A DNA stretch of 64,000 nt from Algoriphagus boritolerans DSM 17298 = JCM 18970 (GCF_900108085.1 NZ_FNVR01000001.1:429192-493191); one strand, 5' to 3'. Counted from the first letter of the stretch, positions 8,115 to 17,211 are shown. A program made the numbers and translations. Notes: generated by a model from the sequence alone, not told the origin.

Positions 8115-9341
8115 TTGTTTATCAATAAATTGAATAAAACATCTATAAATATCATTCTTAAAACCCTTAGTTATTTTTTAGCTTTAATTGTTATTTTGGG
8201 TTCATCTTCATTTGGAATTTCTTTCGGATCGTTCTTTTATATTAGCATTCTGTTTATATTTTCTTTTTTAATATTAATTATACAAAAAGAAATATTTATA
8301 TATAATTTAAATATTTTTTTCTTAGTTATTGCATCCGTTTTAAGTTTATTATTAAATGATGTCCCATCTTATTTTTCTTCATATCAAAGATTATTATTTT
8401 TTGTAATTATATTGTTTATAATTGGTCCTTTGTGTATTTCACAAACTTTGCAAAATTTTCGACAAAGATTATTTGTGATCTTAAATAATTTTAATATTTT
8501 GTTTTGTTCATTTTCATTTCTAGGACTCATTTCAGGTTTGTATGTTGGTTTGACTACTAGAAATGGCTTGGATCGACCTGATTTTACTGGTTTTTATAAT
8601 CATTCAATGATTTTAGGGCCTGCGTCAAGTATCGCTTTACTGACTTGTTTATATTATTTCTATGAATCTGGGAATAAAATAAAAAAAATATTTTTAATTA
8701 TTTTAATATGTTTGTGTGCTATGTCTGCAATTACTGCTGGATCCAGGGCTGCCTTAGTTGGGTTGCTTATTGGTTTGTTATTTTTTTATTATAAAAAATA
8801 TAAAGGCAGAATGACAAGATTTATTAAAACTCTTTCTTTTGTTGTATTTTTATTAATAATTTCTTTTCCTATTTGGGAGGATAATACTAAATTTTTAATG
8901 AATAAATTTAATAGAGCTGAGGATAGTAATGATCCTTTTGACTCAAGATCCGATAAATGGAACTTACGATTAACTGAATTTCAAACATCTCCAATTTTCG
9001 GTATTGGTTTTGCATCCGTTAGCGTTATTGATCAAACTAGTTTAGAAAAATTAAAAGGAATAATAGAGCCGGGATCATCATGGTTATCCGTATTGTCCAT
9101 GACTGGAATTCTTGGATTTGTTCCAATTTTTATTTTTTTTACCTCTCATTTTACATTTCTTTTTCGTTTAAAGACTTCAGGTGAAAATATTGCCTCTTAC
9201 CTAGGTTCTCTATTCTTGTTATTTACTTTACATATGCTTTTCGAAGGTTATATTTTTGCATCTGGGGCATTCTTATTTTTTTATTTATGGCTTTTCCTAG
9301 GAATATTAGAAGGGTACAGACGTCAAAAAAATTTATCTTAA
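8115..9341 (+). CDS. Wzy-like O-antigen polymerase/ligase
   Basis: A 408-residue membrane protein with about ten or eleven hydrophobic segments and one long extracytoplasmic loop (about residues 265-330). It has the layout of Wzy_C/O-antigen ligase proteins: TAGSRAALVGLLIGLL near residue 207, then a polar loop with DPFDSRSDKWN and FQTSPIFGIGF. It would polymerise flipped repeat units or ligate glycan on the periplasmic side; polymerase is more likely given Wzx and Wzi in the same locus. The only candidate start near the first membrane segment is TTG at 8115. Confidence 0.82.
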   Translation: MFINKLNKTSINIILKTLSYFLALIVILGSSSFGISFGSFFYISILFIFSFLILIIQKEIFIYNLNIFFLVIASVLSLLLNDVPSYFSSYQRLLFFVIILFIIGPLCISQTLQNFRQRLFVILNNFNILFCSFSFLGLISGLYVGLTTRNGLDRPDFTGFYNHSMILGPASSIALLTCLYYFYESGNKIKKIFLIILICLCAMSAITAGSRAALVGLLIGLLFFYYKKYKGRMTRFIKTLSFVVFLLIISFPIWEDNTKFLMNKFNRAEDSNDPFDSRSDKWNLRLTEFQTSPIFGIGFASVSVIDQTSLEKLKGIIEPGSSWLSVLSMTGILGFVPIFIFFTSHFTFLFRLKTSGENIASYLGSLFLLFTLHMLFEGYIFASGAFLFFYLWLFLGILEGYRRQKNLS

Positions 9342-9347
9342 TAATTT

Positions 9348-10391
9348 ATGAATTTATTCTTTTTATCTTCTAATTTTGTTCCCCAACATGTTAATTGGAT
9401 TAGAAAGTTAATTGTTGATTATAATGTAAAAATTTATTGCATTCATATTAGCAAAAAATTTCAATACATTCCCTTAGGAATTGAATCCTTTTATCATTTT
9501 AAAAAATCTGAATTATCACGAATTGAAATGTTTAATTTAATTTTGGAAGTTAAACCTTCATTAATGTATGTAGCAGGTTACGCAGACCGTGATTTTTTAT
9601 GGCTTGGGAAAAAAACTAGAAATGTTTTAAGAATACCAGTTATTTCTGGTTGTGATACACAATGGAGGGGCGAATTTAGACAATGGATCGGGTTGTTAAT
9701 TTCTAAATGGATAATTCGTCCTAGTTTTAGTCATTTTATAGTTTCTGGTGTTTATCAATATGAATGGGTACGAAAACTGGGATACAAAAAAGAAAATATA
9801 TTGTTTAATATGTATTCAGCAGATAATTTTCTTTTTAATTGTGTAGATATTTCTCGAAAAGAATTAAATTATCCACATAGTTTTATTTTTGTGGGAAGAT
9901 TTGTTGAAGAGAAAGGTATAGGATATTTGGTTAAAGCTTGGGATTCAATTATAGATAAATGTGGATGGACTCTTACGTTAATTGGTGATGGGCCCTTAAA
10001 AGATCTTTATTCTGGAAGGAATGATATCATAATTAAAGATTATATGTCTCAAGATGTTCTTATTAAAGAAATTCAAAAATCGGGATGTTTTATTTTACCT
10101 TCTATTTTTGAGCCGTGGGCAGTAGTGATTCATGAATTTGCTTGTGCTGGCTTACCTATTATTGCCACCGAAGTTTGTGGAGCAACTCCTCATTTTGTTA
10201 TAAATGGGTTTAATGGTTTATCTATAAAATCAAAAAATGTTAACTCATTAATTAAAGCTATGGAATTTATAATTAATCGGTCTGATTCTGAGTTATTTGT
10301 TATGGCTAAAAATAGTAGAAAATTGAGCAATAATATCACGCAAGAAATTTCAGCCGCAAGTTTAATGAGTGTATTATTTAAATTAAATTGA
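9348..10391 (+). CDS. Glycosyltransferase family 4 (GT-B)
   Basis: A 347-residue GT-B enzyme. The C-terminal half has FVGRFVEEKGIGYLVKAWD (about residue 182), the donor-binding entrance, and PSIFEPWAVVIHEFACAGLP (about 250), which contains the E-x7-E motif of retaining GT1/GT4 enzymes. The N-terminal acceptor domain is short. A retaining transferase acting on the lipid-linked oligosaccharide is inferred. It follows the polymerase by 6 nt and its TGA abuts the next gene. Confidence 0.86.
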   Translation: MNLFFLSSNFVPQHVNWIRKLIVDYNVKIYCIHISKKFQYIPLGIESFYHFKKSELSRIEMFNLILEVKPSLMYVAGYADRDFLWLGKKTRNVLRIPVISGCDTQWRGEFRQWIGLLISKWIIRPSFSHFIVSGVYQYEWVRKLGYKKENILFNMYSADNFLFNCVDISRKELNYPHSFIFVGRFVEEKGIGYLVKAWDSIIDKCGWTLTLIGDGPLKDLYSGRNDIIIKDYMSQDVLIKEIQKSGCFILPSIFEPWAVVIHEFACAGLPIIATEVCGATPHFVINGFNGLSIKSKNVNSLIKAMEFIINRSDSELFVMAKNSRKLSNNITQEISAASLMSVLFKLN

Positions 10392-10393
10392 AT

Positions 10394-11539
10394 ATGGTTG
10401 TTAATCATGTCATTTCTTCTATTGATATTTCAACTGGTGGACCAGCTAGGAGTGTCACAAGTTTAATTTCAGCAATTTTAAGTAATTCTAATATTAAAAT
10501 TGAACTTTTAACAAAAGAATCAAAGAATCCAATTGTAACTAATTTTAATAATCAGAAGGGAATTATTATTTTTTTTAAAAGTGTGATTTTTTGTAGCCTA
10601 AAAAATTTTAATTTATCTTCTCAATCTCCTAATATCAGTTTATACCACGGTCATGGATTATGGGAAATACCTATTTTACTAATGACTTATATTGCAATGA
10701 GGAAAGGTATTCCCTATTTGATTTCCCCAAGAGGTATGTTGGAGCCGTGGGCTTTAAAAACTGGTAGATTGAAGAAAAAACTCGCTATGTTTCTTTACCA
10801 GAAAAGTAGTTTGAAAAATGCTGCATGTTTACATGCTACTGCAAAAATGGAGGCTGATAATTTTCGGAAATTGGGTTTTACTAACCCTATAGCTATAATT
10901 CCAAACGGAATTTATATTCCCGAATTTCCATTAATTCGACCAAAATTTGAAAGAATAGAAAAGAGGAAGATACTTTTTCTTTCTCGTATTCATCCCAAAA
11001 AAGGAATTGAGTTTCTTATTAAAGCTTGGTACAGGTTGAGTTTTGATTTACGTAATGATTGGAAAGTTGAAATTGCTGGGAATGGTGAAGCTTCTTATAT
11101 TGCCACTTTACAGTCGATGATTAATACTTTCGGATTATCAGATGAAATTCAATTTACTGGGCCTCAATTTGGGGAGAACAAATTTGCAGCCTTTCATAAT
11201 GCTGACTTATTTGTTTTGCCTACTTTTAGCGAGAATTTTGGAATTGTGGTAACGGAAGCCTTGGCCTGTGGAGTTCCTGTTATCACAACTAAAGGAACTC
11301 CTTGGGAAGAATTAAATACCTATAATGCCGGTTGGTGGATAGATATCGGTGTTCAACCTTTAGTTGAAGCTTTGAAGGATGCAATGAAACTTTCGGATGA
11401 GGAAAGAAGGGCTATGGGTAAAAATGGCAGGAAGCTAGTAGAAGAAAATTATAGTATTGAAGCCGTAGCCAAACAAATGATTGAATTATATCAATGGATT
11501 CTTGGGCAAGGAGAAAAGCCAAAATTTATTTTTGATTGA
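10394..11539 (+). CDS. Glycosyltransferase family 4 (GT-B)
   Basis: A GT-B enzyme of about 381 residues. STGGPARSVTSLI near residue 12 is the glycine-rich acceptor-side loop, LSRIHPKKGIEFLIKAW starts the donor domain (about 195), and PTFSENFGIVVTEALACGVP carries the E-x7-E pair (about 277). The ATG at 10394 is chosen; a TTG at 10388 would instead give a TTGA overlap with the upstream stop. From here the base composition drifts toward the genome-like level of the downstream genes. Its stop overlaps the ATG of the acetyltransferase (TGATG at 11537). Confidence 0.87.
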   Translation: MVVNHVISSIDISTGGPARSVTSLISAILSNSNIKIELLTKESKNPIVTNFNNQKGIIIFFKSVIFCSLKNFNLSSQSPNISLYHGHGLWEIPILLMTYIAMRKGIPYLISPRGMLEPWALKTGRLKKKLAMFLYQKSSLKNAACLHATAKMEADNFRKLGFTNPIAIIPNGIYIPEFPLIRPKFERIEKRKILFLSRIHPKKGIEFLIKAWYRLSFDLRNDWKVEIAGNGEASYIATLQSMINTFGLSDEIQFTGPQFGENKFAAFHNADLFVLPTFSENFGIVVTEALACGVPVITTKGTPWEELNTYNAGWWIDIGVQPLVEALKDAMKLSDEERRAMGKNGRKLVEENYSIEAVAKQMIELYQWILGQGEKPKFIFD

Positions 11540-12087
11540 TGAGTTTAGATATTCAGAAAAATAGAAATGTTAAAAAATATTCTTTTCAGGAACAGGTTCT
11601 AAGAGTTTTTTGGATTTTAGGCAAATTAGCCTTTCGCTTATCTCCTCGTTTTCTTTTTGGTTATAGGAGGTTTATTCTTAGGCTTTTTGGTGCTAAGGTC
11701 GGAAATCAAGTGAATATTTATGCTTCAGCTACTATCTACTTTCCTTGGAATTTAAAGATTGGAGATTTTAGTGCAATCGGTGAAAATGCTCTGATTTACA
11801 ATTTAGGTCCTGTTGAAATTGGAAAAAATGTTACTATTTCTCATCTGGCTCAAATTTGTGCTGGAACCCATGAATATTCAGATCCCACCATGCCTTTAAT
11901 TAAACCAAAAATAATGATAGAAGATAATGTTTGGGTTTGTACACAAGCATTTATAGGTCCGGGAGTTAAAGTAGCTGAGGGATCAGTGATAGGGGCTTGT
12001 GCTGTTTTAACGAAAGATTCTGAAGCATATAAAGTTTATGCAGGTAATCCGGCGAAGTTGATTAAGGATCGTGTAATAAATAGATGA
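11539..12087 (+). CDS. WcaF-like acyl/acetyltransferase (left-handed beta-helix)
   Basis: A 182-residue hexapeptide-repeat protein. Repeats run from about residue 50 to 165 (for example IGDFSAIGENALIYNLGPVE), with the catalytic-type histidine in AGTHEYSDP and a VYAGNPAKLIKDR end typical of the WcaF/NodL/Maa class. It would O-acetylate a sugar of the repeat unit with acetyl-CoA in the cytoplasm. An upstream basic segment with LFGYRRFILRLFGAKVG is characteristic of putative colanic acid acetyltransferases. It is coupled on both sides: TGATG with the upstream gene, ATGA with the downstream one. Confidence 0.88.
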   Translation: MSLDIQKNRNVKKYSFQEQVLRVFWILGKLAFRLSPRFLFGYRRFILRLFGAKVGNQVNIYASATIYFPWNLKIGDFSAIGENALIYNLGPVEIGKNVTISHLAQICAGTHEYSDPTMPLIKPKIMIEDNVWVCTQAFIGPGVKVAEGSVIGACAVLTKDSEAYKVYAGNPAKLIKDRVINR

Positions 12088-12896
12088 ATATTCCCGTAAC
12101 AGTAATAGTTTCTGTAAAAAATGAAGAAAAAAACCTTCCTTCATGTTTGACTCAATTATCGGAGTTTGATGAAGTCTTTATCATTGATTCTGGTAGTACT
12201 GATAGGACACCAGAAATTGTTAAAGACTTTGGATATACATTGGTTAATTTTGAATGGAATGGAAAATTCCCTAAAAAGAGGAATTGGGCTTTAAGGAATT
12301 TATCCTTTCGTAATGATTGGATTCTATTTTTAGATGCTGATGAACAAGTGACCTCTGAATTTATAAAGGAAGTTTCTTTAAAAATATTAAGTACTGATGA
12401 TGTTGGCTTTTTAATTTCCTACCATAATTTTTTCATGGGAAAGAAACTTCGGTTTGGAGATAAAATGACGAAACTTTCCTTGTTTCGAAAAGGGGCCGGT
12501 GAATACGAACAAATCGAGGAGGACTCATGGTCATATTTGGATATGGAAGTTCATGAGCATCCAATATTGAAGGGTAAAATTGGAGTGCTTAAATCCCCCC
12601 TTATTCATAATGATTATAAAGGTTTAGAAAAGTATATCGAAAGGCATAATGCTTATTCAACTTGGGAAGCAAAGCGCTATCTTCAGTTAAAAAGAGATAG
12701 AAAAGTAAATCTTACTTTTCGTCAGAAATTGAAATATGGACTTCTCGAAACCGGTTTTCTTCCCTATTTCTATTTTATCGGGGCCTATTTTTTTAAGCTT
12801 GGATTTCTCGATGGGATAGAAGGTTATTATCTGGCTCAATACAAAAAACAGTACTTTTTTCAAATCCAGACTAAATTAAAAGAATTCAAAAGCTGA
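12084..12896 (+). CDS. Glycosyltransferase family 2 (WaaE/KdtX-like)
   Basis: A 270-residue GT2 enzyme opening with VTVIVSVKNEEKNLPSCL. It carries IDSGSTDRTPEI (about 32), the FPKKRNWALRN block (about 61) and FLDADEQ (DxD, about 83), a combination typical of WaaE/KdtX-like lipopolysaccharide core and related transferases. It has a C-terminal amphipathic/hydrophobic stretch near residues 220-245. It probably works on the inner leaflet on the same lipid-linked glycan. It overlaps the acetyltransferase by ATGA, and its own TGA lies inside the presumed CTG start of the next gene. Confidence 0.87.
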   Translation: MNIPVTVIVSVKNEEKNLPSCLTQLSEFDEVFIIDSGSTDRTPEIVKDFGYTLVNFEWNGKFPKKRNWALRNLSFRNDWILFLDADEQVTSEFIKEVSLKILSTDDVGFLISYHNFFMGKKLRFGDKMTKLSLFRKGAGEYEQIEEDSWSYLDMEVHEHPILKGKIGVLKSPLIHNDYKGLEKYIERHNAYSTWEAKRYLQLKRDRKVNLTFRQKLKYGLLETGFLPYFYFIGAYFFKLGFLDGIEGYYLAQYKKQYFFQIQTKLKEFKS

Positions 12897-13648
12897 AAGT
12901 TTCTATCATTACAGTTACCTATAATTCAGCAGCTACCCTAGCGGATACCATCAGAAGTGTAGGCATGCAGGATTATCCCGATATCGAGTACCTAGTTATT
13001 GATGGAAATTCCAAAGATGGTACTCAGAATGTTATTCGCTGTTTCAACGCGGAAGTGTCTCGTTGGATATCTGAATCAGACAAAGGTCTCTATGATGCAA
13101 TGAATAAAGGTATCAAGATGGCGACAGGTGATATTGTTGGAATTATAAATTCGGATGATTTTTATCACCGTAAAGATTCCATTTCCCAAGTAGTTAAAGC
13201 TTTTCAAGAATTTAAAACTGACTGTGTTTACTCTGATGTTCGATTTGTAAATCCATCGAATTTAGAGAAAACAGTTCGTTATTATCGGTCAGGTAGATTT
13301 TCTCCAGAAAAATTCAAAAGAGGATTGATGCCTGCTCATCCTACATTTTTTACTTACCGAGAGAACTTTATCAAGTATGGATTTTACAAAATTGATTATA
13401 AAATTGCTGCTGATTTTGAATTATTGGTGCGATTTCTTCATAAGCATAGACTGAGTTACTATTATCTTCCCATTGATTTGATGAAAATGCGTACGGGAGG
13501 GTTGAGTACAAGATCCTGGAAAAGTAATTTCATTATCAATCAGGAAGATTATAGGGCTTGCCTAGAGAATGGATTGAAAACAAATTATTTTTGGTTGTAT
13601 TCTCGATATTTTAAAAAAATCTTGGAATTTATACCTGGACTATTTTGA
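12893..13648 (+). CDS. Glycosyltransferase family 2 (WcaE-like), CTG start
   Basis: The first ATG in frame (12965) would remove the first beta strand and the nucleotide site. The open frame upstream encodes KVSIITVTYNSAATLADTI, the expected GT2 N-terminus, so the gene must begin near 12893. There a CTG overlaps the upstream stop as CTGA, in the position where this cluster normally has ATGA. The protein (about 251 residues) then has IDGNSKDGT, DKGLYDAMNKGI and NSDD (DxD). It is a close functional relative of the gene at 7313. The stop overlaps the TTG start of wzi (TTGA). Confidence 0.8.
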   Translation: MKVSIITVTYNSAATLADTIRSVGMQDYPDIEYLVIDGNSKDGTQNVIRCFNAEVSRWISESDKGLYDAMNKGIKMATGDIVGIINSDDFYHRKDSISQVVKAFQEFKTDCVYSDVRFVNPSNLEKTVRYYRSGRFSPEKFKRGLMPAHPTFFTYRENFIKYGFYKIDYKIAADFELLVRFLHKHRLSYYYLPIDLMKMRTGGLSTRSWKSNFIINQEDYRACLENGLKTNYFWLYSRYFKKILEFIPGLF

Positions 13649-15294
13649 GAGTTTTATTTCTAATTTTTTTCTTTTTTGGTTTTCATAGTTTGGTCGCTCA
13701 GGTGATTCCTTCCGGATTTCCTGTTCTGGAGGAGAGAATTCGACTTGAGCAACTAAAGACAGATTCTATCACTGATTCTTTTTTCTTAAGACCTTTATCT
13801 ATTGAACACATTAAAAGGCTATCAGAAAGTCAAATAATTTTAGATTCAAATAGAAATCATAAAATCACTTTTTTACCCACTTTAGCCTCATTTAGGCTCA
13901 CTTCAAAAAGATCCTATGGTTATGGGGATTATGGGTTGATTCCTACACCTGGTATACAAGGCTTTATTTCTGCCGGTTTGCATTATCAGTGGAAAGAGCT
14001 TGGAATTACTTTCTATCCTGATTTGGTATCGGCTCAAAATTCATCCTATCAAGGATTTGGAGGAACTGGCAATATCAATATAGACAGGGCTCGATTTGGT
14101 TATTGGAATATTGGAGATAATCCGGAGCGATATGGTCAAGGAAATTATTCAAGATTAAGCCTAGGCCAATCAAAAATTTCTTATGGTTTTAAGTCCTTCG
14201 AAATTTCATTAGCCAATCAAAATCTTTGGTGGGGACCAGGGCAATTCAATTCTTTGACTTTTTCTAATAGTGCTCCTGGATTCCCAATGATTTCTTTTGG
14301 TACGAGGAAACCTGCCAAAACATTTCTAGGGAATTTTGAGGTTCAAATGTTTTCTGGAGTTTTAAATTCCACAAGGCATCCACCAACACAATCTGATTCC
14401 TTGAATAATTTATACTTTCGACCCACAAGAGAAAAGGATCGGTATGTTAATGGGTTAACAGTTTCTTATAATCCAAAGTGGGTAAAAGGACTCTATTTTG
14501 GGGCGACTAGAACCGTTCAAACCTTTACAGACTCTATTGGAACTGGATTTATTGACATCCTACCAGTTTTTTGGGGGGTAACAAAAATTTCTGTTGGGTC
14601 TGATTTAATTGGTGAATCGGATAAAGGGCGGAGTCAGCAAATCACTATTTTTGGAAGGTATGTACATCGTCCATCACGATCAGAAATTTATTTTGAATTA
14701 GGAAGACGAGATCATGCCTACAATTGGAGGGATTATATCTTAAGTCCGGAGCATGCAAGAGCATACATATTTGGATTTAATAAATTATTGAAGATTGGTA
14801 ATTCAGAATCTGACTTTCTCTTAAGAGCAGAAATAACTCACCAACAAGAATCTGTAAATCGGTATATGAGATATTTAGGATTGGGTGGAGGCGCTTCTTG
14901 GCATACGAATGGCTCTATCGGTGGAATTACCCATCATGGACAACCTACAGGAGTGGGGGTTGGTACTGGATCAAATATTCAGACTATCGAATTTAGTAAA
15001 CTTGATGGATTAAATAAGGTTGGTTTATTCTTTGAGCGATTGGATAATAATATTGATTTTTATTACAAAGTTCAATATCAATATACCGAACGCAAACCCT
15101 GGATCGACCTCTCCCTCGGCTTCCTCTACGATAAGCAATTCAATAACCTCCTCCTCAGCTCCAAACTCCAGCTGATCCACGCCCGGAACTACCAATGGCA
15201 GCTTGACCCCGCCAGTACGCCTGAATTCCCAAAAGGGGAGAACCTCACCAGTGTGATGGCTCAGGTATCGGCGATTTATTTTTGGAAGAGGTAA
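13645..15294 (+). CDS. wzi: Capsule assembly Wzi family outer-membrane protein
   Basis: 549 residues with a signal peptide (about 1-19, ending LVAQ) and a long beta-barrel-like body rich in alternating aromatic strands, including NLWWGPGQFNSLTFSNSAPG, the best known block of the Wzi family. Wzi proteins anchor or organise capsular polysaccharide at the outer membrane. The start is TTG at 13645, overlapping the preceding TGA. The gene is chimeric: up to about 15093 it is AT-rich like the cassette, whereas the final 200 bp are suddenly GC-richer, with C-ending codons. That tail is duplicated at 17248-17448. This marks a recombination joint inside the gene while the frame is kept. Confidence 0.85.
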   Translation: MRVLFLIFFFFGFHSLVAQVIPSGFPVLEERIRLEQLKTDSITDSFFLRPLSIEHIKRLSESQIILDSNRNHKITFLPTLASFRLTSKRSYGYGDYGLIPTPGIQGFISAGLHYQWKELGITFYPDLVSAQNSSYQGFGGTGNINIDRARFGYWNIGDNPERYGQGNYSRLSLGQSKISYGFKSFEISLANQNLWWGPGQFNSLTFSNSAPGFPMISFGTRKPAKTFLGNFEVQMFSGVLNSTRHPPTQSDSLNNLYFRPTREKDRYVNGLTVSYNPKWVKGLYFGATRTVQTFTDSIGTGFIDILPVFWGVTKISVGSDLIGESDKGRSQQITIFGRYVHRPSRSEIYFELGRRDHAYNWRDYILSPEHARAYIFGFNKLLKIGNSESDFLLRAEITHQQESVNRYMRYLGLGGGASWHTNGSIGGITHHGQPTGVGVGTGSNIQTIEFSKLDGLNKVGLFFERLDNNIDFYYKVQYQYTERKPWIDLSLGFLYDKQFNNLLLSSKLQLIHARNYQWQLDPASTPEFPKGENLTSVMAQVSAIYFWKR

Positions 15295-15460
15295 CCACAA
15301 AGGACATTAAGAGATTATTAAACCACTAAGGGCACAAAGGCAATTTGAACCACTAAGGACACAAAGGGAATTTGAACCACTAAGGACACAAAGGGAATTT
15401 GAACCACTAAGGACACCAAGGGCACGAAGAAAATTTTAAAAAGCTTTGCGTTCGTTGTGC
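15094..15460 (+). repeat. Direct repeat: wzi tail plus 27-bp repeats, copy 1
   Basis: Starts at the aaaccctggatcgacct stretch inside wzi and runs through the stop and the following block to gttcgttgtgcgctt. The same order recurs at 17248-17618: coding tail, then ggacattaagagattatta, then four 27-bp units, then a gaagaaaattttaaaaagc segment. In the coding part the differences between copies are mostly synonymous, so the two copies were once functional alleles and did not arise by a recent duplication. Confidence 0.85.
15321..15428. repeat. 27-bp tandem repeat, four units (first array)
   Basis: Units begin at 15321, 15348, 15375 and 15402, an exact 27-bp period, with the core aaccactaaggacacaaag followed by a short A/T run. 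A further diverged stretch of the same elements lies at 15520-15600. Flanking segments contain the complementary ctttgtggttttc, so the RNA could fold. There are no unique spacers, which excludes CRISPR. The function is unknown; arrays of this wording are familiar from intergenic DNA of Bacteroidota. Confidence 0.85.
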
Positions 15461-15690
15461 GCTTTGTGGTTTTCTTTTTTTAATCTTATTTGTGTTCGTT
15501 GTGGTTTTAAATTTCACCACTAAGGATTATTTACCACGAAGGACACCAAGGGCACAAAGGGAATTTGAACCACTAAGCACACCAAGGGCACGAAGAAAAT
15601 TTTAAAAAGCTTTGTGAACTTTGTGCGCTTTGTGGTTTTCTTTTTTGTGGTTTTATTTTGAAATTGAGTTGAGTTATAAATTTTTAGAGT
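15461..15690. other. Gene-free repeat-rich stretch
   Basis: Between the first 27-bp array and the GxxExxY fragment. It contains degenerate copies of the same ccactaaggacacc elements (15520-15600) and two inverted ctttgtggttttctttttt segments (about 15460 and 15630) that could pair with the ccacaaag elements. No coding potential was seen. Confidence 0.6.
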
Positions 15691-15906
15691 ATGGATTCAC
15701 TTACAGAATTGAATTACAAGAAACTTTTAGATGCTTGTTTCAAAGTTCACAAGGCATTAGGTCCGGGTTTGTTGGAGAGTTCCTATGAGCTATGCCTGGC
15801 CTATGAACTCCAAAAATCAGGTTTGCAGGTAGCTACTCAAGTCCCTACAAATCACAAATGGACTGACTTTGAATCGAATTCAATGTCTTTCTTCCATAGA
15901 GAATGA
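15691..15906 (+). pseudogene. GxxExxY protein, truncated
   Basis: The first 50 or so residues match the GxxExxY family (TIGR04256): KLLDACFKVHKALGPGLLES followed by SYELCLAYELQKSGLQV, with the name-giving G-x2-E-x2-Y. After ATQVP the similarity stops abruptly, and an unrelated tail runs to the stop. Family members are about 125 residues, so about 60% is missing. The function of the family is unknown; these genes are scattered and often embedded in glycan loci. The break lies 40 bp before the ATPase gene, suggesting that gene's insertion or a deletion joined the two. Confidence 0.75.
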
Positions 15907-15945
15907 TTTTTTATATATTTGTTCATTGGTAAAAAACGATTTACG

Positions 15946-17211
15946 ATGGAATCTGATTTGATCAAACAGCTTCTTCTGGACCAAAAAGAAACCTTCAATC
16001 GAAAAAAGTCTTTAATTGAACGGGATCTTGACTTGACCCCCTTTCTTAAGACCCGGCAAGTGGTGGTCATTACTGGTGTCAGACGCTGTGGAAAGTCTGT
16101 TTTATTGTTCTTGATCAAACAAAAACTGGAATTGACAGAAGAGCATTATTGCTATGTCAATTTTGATGATGAACGATTGATTCCTGAAACTGCGATACTT
16201 GAGCAGATTTATCTCGCTCATATCGAACTTTACAAAATAGAACCTGTTTTTTTCTTTGATGAAATACAAAATGTGCCCAATTGGGAAAAATTTGTAAATC
16301 GAGTTCATGAAAAAGGCCTCAAAGTCTATGTAACAGGTTCGAATGCAAATCTTTTAAGTTCCGAAATAGCTACTAGCCTCACGGGAAGGAATAAAACCAT
16401 CACCTTGTTTCCTTTTTCTTTTACAGAATACATGAGGTTCAAAGAAAAGTCTTCTGATTTTTCTCGAATGACTTCAACCCAAATTAGCCTTATTCAAAGT
16501 GAATTTCAAGAGTATATGAAATTGGGAGGATTTCCTTTAGTGGTTGAGGAAAATGACCTCGAACTGGTTAACCATTACTTTCAGGATATTTTGTATCGGG
16601 ATATTATAGCCCGGTATAGAATCTCCCAAGTTAATGAATTGAAACATATCGCAATTTACCTCGCCTCCAATACTGGAAAGTTGTTTTCTTTTTCCACCCT
16701 TCAAGCTGTTTCAGGAGTGAAAAGCACCAATTCTGTGAAAAGCTATCTGGATTATCTTGAGCAATCGTATTTGTTTTTTTACTTGAAAAAATTCGATTAC
16801 TCTTTAAAAAAACAGATCTTGAATTCAAGAAAAGTATATGTCATCGATCCGGCTTTTTGTAACCGACTTGGATTTCATTTTTCAGAAAATAAAGGAAGGA
16901 TACTGGAAACGATAATTTTTCTTCAACTCCTTCGGTTGAAGCAAGAGGCTTTTTACTACAGTGGGAAAAAGGAATGCGATTTTATCGTTCAGAAGGGATT
17001 GAATGTTACCCAAGCAATTCAGGTGGTTTATGAGCTAAATGATATCAATGTAAGAAGAGAAGTAGAAGGCCTCATGGAAGCTCTGACAACTTATGGCCTT
17101 GAAAAGGGAGTCCTAATCACAGCTGACAATCAGTTGAAAAGCGGAGTCATTCCAGATCAAATTGAAGTAATCCTTGCCTGGAAATGGTTAATAATCAATT
17201 CCTTTTCATAA
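15946..17211 (+). CDS. AAA-type ATPase of the AAA_14/DUF4143 family
   Basis: A 421-residue protein with Walker A GVRRCGKSVLL (about residue 42), Walker B VFFFDEIQN (about 97), a sensor block VYVTGSNANLLSSEIATSLTGR, and the C-terminal DUF4143 nuclease-like domain (YYSGKKECDFIVQKG near 345, a D-x-(I/V)-V pattern). These ATPases are common accessory genes of unknown role, suspected of mobile or defence-linked functions. The ATG at 15946 is used; an upstream TTG at 15919 adds nine unconserved residues. It lies alone between the two copies of the wzi tail, so it arrived with, or was left by, a cassette exchange. Confidence 0.85.
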   Translation: MESDLIKQLLLDQKETFNRKKSLIERDLDLTPFLKTRQVVVITGVRRCGKSVLLFLIKQKLELTEEHYCYVNFDDERLIPETAILEQIYLAHIELYKIEPVFFFDEIQNVPNWEKFVNRVHEKGLKVYVTGSNANLLSSEIATSLTGRNKTITLFPFSFTEYMRFKEKSSDFSRMTSTQISLIQSEFQEYMKLGGFPLVVEENDLELVNHYFQDILYRDIIARYRISQVNELKHIAIYLASNTGKLFSFSTLQAVSGVKSTNSVKSYLDYLEQSYLFFYLKKFDYSLKKQILNSRKVYVIDPAFCNRLGFHFSENKGRILETIIFLQLLRLKQEAFYYSGKKECDFIVQKGLNVTQAIQVVYELNDINVRREVEGLMEALTTYGLEKGVLITADNQLKSGVIPDQIEVILAWKWLIINSFS

